A stretch of 11,541 nt of DNA, taken from positions 1 through 11,541 of the forward strand of contig PWNO01000208.1 in assembly GCA_003557765.1 (NCBI GenBank), read 5' to 3'. The notes below the pieces were generated by a model, which had not been told where the DNA came from, ran no database searches, and was given only the letters and a program-made list of their open reading frames with translations. The DNA comes from Bacteroidales bacterium. Its GTDB lineage: Bacteria; Bacteroidota; Bacteroidia; Bacteroidales; UBA7960. A program made the translations under genes and the position numbers. Below, in pieces: positions 10,175-11,541 of this stretch (position 1 is its first letter; every line of letters begins with the position of its first letter).

Positions 10175-11541
10175 ATGAAAACATTACGTGTATCATTGTT
10201 TGTGTGTTATTTGTTATCATTTTTAACTCTGGCTGCCCAGGAACGAAGCGTTATTTTACTTGACACCAACTGGCAGTTCAAAAATAAAGACATACCAAAC
10301 GCCGAAAAAACTGACTTTGATGATCATACCTGGGAAACGGTAAATGTGCCTCATGATTGGGCCATCAAAGGCCCCTTCGACATGAATATTGATATGCAGA
10401 AAGTACAAGTTCTTGAAGATGGGGAGCGTGTTCCCAGACTCAGAACGGGTCGCTCAGGTGCATTGCCAACATTTGGAGTAGGATGGTATCGAAAGGAGCT
10501 TCCCATATTCGAAGAAGACGCCGGTAAACGCATATTTATTGAGTTCGATGGCGCTATGAGCCTGGCAAAGGTCTTTTTAAACGGAAACTATATCGGGGAA
10601 TGGCCGTATGGTTATGCCTCCTTTTCTTTTGAGTTGACCGACCATGTTCAATTTGGAACAACCAATGTGTTGGCAGTCAGGCTGGAAAACAAGCCGCAAT
10701 CATCACGCTGGTATTCAGGAGCAGGCATTTACAGAAATGTACGGTTGGTAAAAACCCCGTTAACACATGTTGCGCATTGGGGTACGTTTATTACTACACC
10801 AACCGTCAATCAGAGACGAGCTACCGTTAACATAAAAACAGAAGTTTCAGGTGATATAACATCTTCAGCACAGGTAAGACTGGAAACGCTGATTTATTCG
10901 GCATCAGGTGAACAAGTAGCTACTGTTTCTTCAAGACAACGTATGGCCCCACAGATGGTCTTTGAACAGCAAACAACGATCCGCAACCCCCTATTATGGG
11001 GCCTCGAAACACCGCACCTGTATACTGCCGTATCGCATGTGTATATAGATAATGTGTTGACAGATGAGTACACCACAACATTTGGGTGTAGAACCATTCA
11101 CTTTGATAGGGACAAAGGTTTCTTTCTAAATGGCGAGCATGTCAAGCTAAAGGGTGTTTGCTTACACCATGATTTAGGGCCATTAGGCGCAGCAGTAAAT
11201 TACAGGGCTACCGAAAGACAATTGGAGGTTATGCAGGAAATGGGAGCCAATGCCATACGTACCGCGCATAATCCTCCATCACCTGAATTGCTCCAATTGT
11301 GCGACCGCATGGGTTTATTGGTGCAACTTGAAGTGTTCGATGAGTGGGAAATTCCCAAAAATGAAAATGGGTATAGTCTGTATTTTAATGAATGGGCTGA
11401 AAAGGACTTACGAAATGCCATTCGACGTGACCGCAACCATCCATCCATCATCATGTGGAGCATTGGAAATGAGGTCAGAGAGCAAAACCAAGGTGACAGG
11501 GGCAAAGAAATTGCCCGTTTCCTCGCTCAGATTTCTCGCGA
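10175..11541 (+). CDS. GH2 beta-galactosidase-like enzyme (3' end outside window)
   Basis: The frame is open from ATG 10175 to the right edge: 455 residues, no stop. A signal peptide (MKTLRV, hydrophobic core, ending LAAQ at about residue 21) supports this start. Residues about 30-195 are the GH2 jelly-roll domain (TNWQFKN, VPHDWAIKGPFD, GVGWYRKEL, KVFLNGNYIG, SRWYSGAGIYRNV). An Ig-like domain follows (about 195-305). The TIM barrel starts near FFLNGEHVKLKGV and contains IRTAHNPPSPELLQLCDRMG, VFDEWE and the acid/base Glu433 in WSIGNEVRE. The nucleophile Glu lies beyond the window. It differs from the LacZ-type enzyme at the left edge: it has the shorter GxxRTAHNPPS / FDEWE style of exported Bacteroidota beta-galactosidases instead of NIETHG. 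It probably removes terminal beta-galactose in the periplasm; other GH2 specificities are possible until the second half is seen. Confidence 0.9.
   Translation, partial: MKTLRVSLFVCYLLSFLTLAAQERSVILLDTNWQFKNKDIPNAEKTDFDDHTWETVNVPHDWAIKGPFDMNIDMQKVQVLEDGERVPRLRTGRSGALPTFGVGWYRKELPIFEEDAGKRIFIEFDGAMSLAKVFLNGNYIGEWPYGYASFSFELTDHVQFGTTNVLAVRLENKPQSSRWYSGAGIYRNVRLVKTPLTHVAHWGTFITTPTVNQRRATVNIKTEVSGDITSSAQVRLETLIYSASGEQVATVSSRQRMAPQMVFEQQTTIRNPLLWGLETPHLYTAVSHVYIDNVLTDEYTTTFGCRTIHFDRDKGFFLNGEHVKLKGVCLHHDLGPLGAAVNYRATERQLEVMQEMGANAIRTAHNPPSPELLQLCDRMGLLVQLEVFDEWEIPKNENGYSLYFNEWAEKDLRNAIRRDRNHPSIIMWSIGNEVREQNQGDRGKEIARFLAQISR

Overview
The window looks like part of a polysaccharide utilization locus (PUL) from a member of Bacteroidota, probably marine or otherwise living on algal or plant cell-wall material. 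The clues are a C-terminal sorting domain of the type IX secretion system (found only in this phylum), a dense same-strand run of exported carbohydrate-active enzymes, an S1 sulfatase, and AT-rich start regions without strong Shine-Dalgarno sites. No SusC/SusD pair, regulator, transporter, tRNA or rRNA is visible, so the core import genes of the locus must lie outside.

Layout, all on the + strand: (1) a GH2 LacZ-type beta-galactosidase cut by the left edge (to 2906); (2) a 147-bp fold-back intergenic repeat, copy A (2907-3053); (3) a GH43 lipoprotein resembling exo-beta-1,3-galactanases (3099-4244); (4) a sulfatase fused to a GH16 glycanase (4266-6494); (5) a second GH16 with a probable carbohydrate-binding domain and a T9SS sorting tail (6521-8098); (6) a GH2 of beta-glucuronidase type (8164-9957); (7) copy B of the repeat (9959-10106); (8) another GH2 beta-galactosidase-like enzyme cut by the right edge (10175 onward). 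Genes 3 to 6 are spaced 21, 26 and 65 nt apart and are probably one transcript. The two repeats, in the same orientation, bracket exactly this four-gene block.

Working model (inference): the T9SS-secreted GH16 cuts a galactan outside the cell. The sulfatase-GH16 fusion, which has an ordinary signal peptide and no sorting tail, removes sulfate and cuts fragments in the periplasm. The GH43 trims beta-1,3-linked galactose, the GUS-like GH2 removes a uronic acid cap, and the flanking GH2 enzymes remove beta-galactosyl residues. The set GH43 (Glu/Glu/Gln active site) + GH16 + glucuronidase + beta-galactosidase matches what is known for arabinogalactan (beta-1,3-galactan) breakdown; the sulfatase suggests a sulfated version of such a glycan. 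Agar or carrageenan remains possible for the sulfatase and GH16 parts.

No gene-free stretch exceeds 300 bases. The longest gaps (2907-3098 and 9958-10174) are mostly filled by the repeat.
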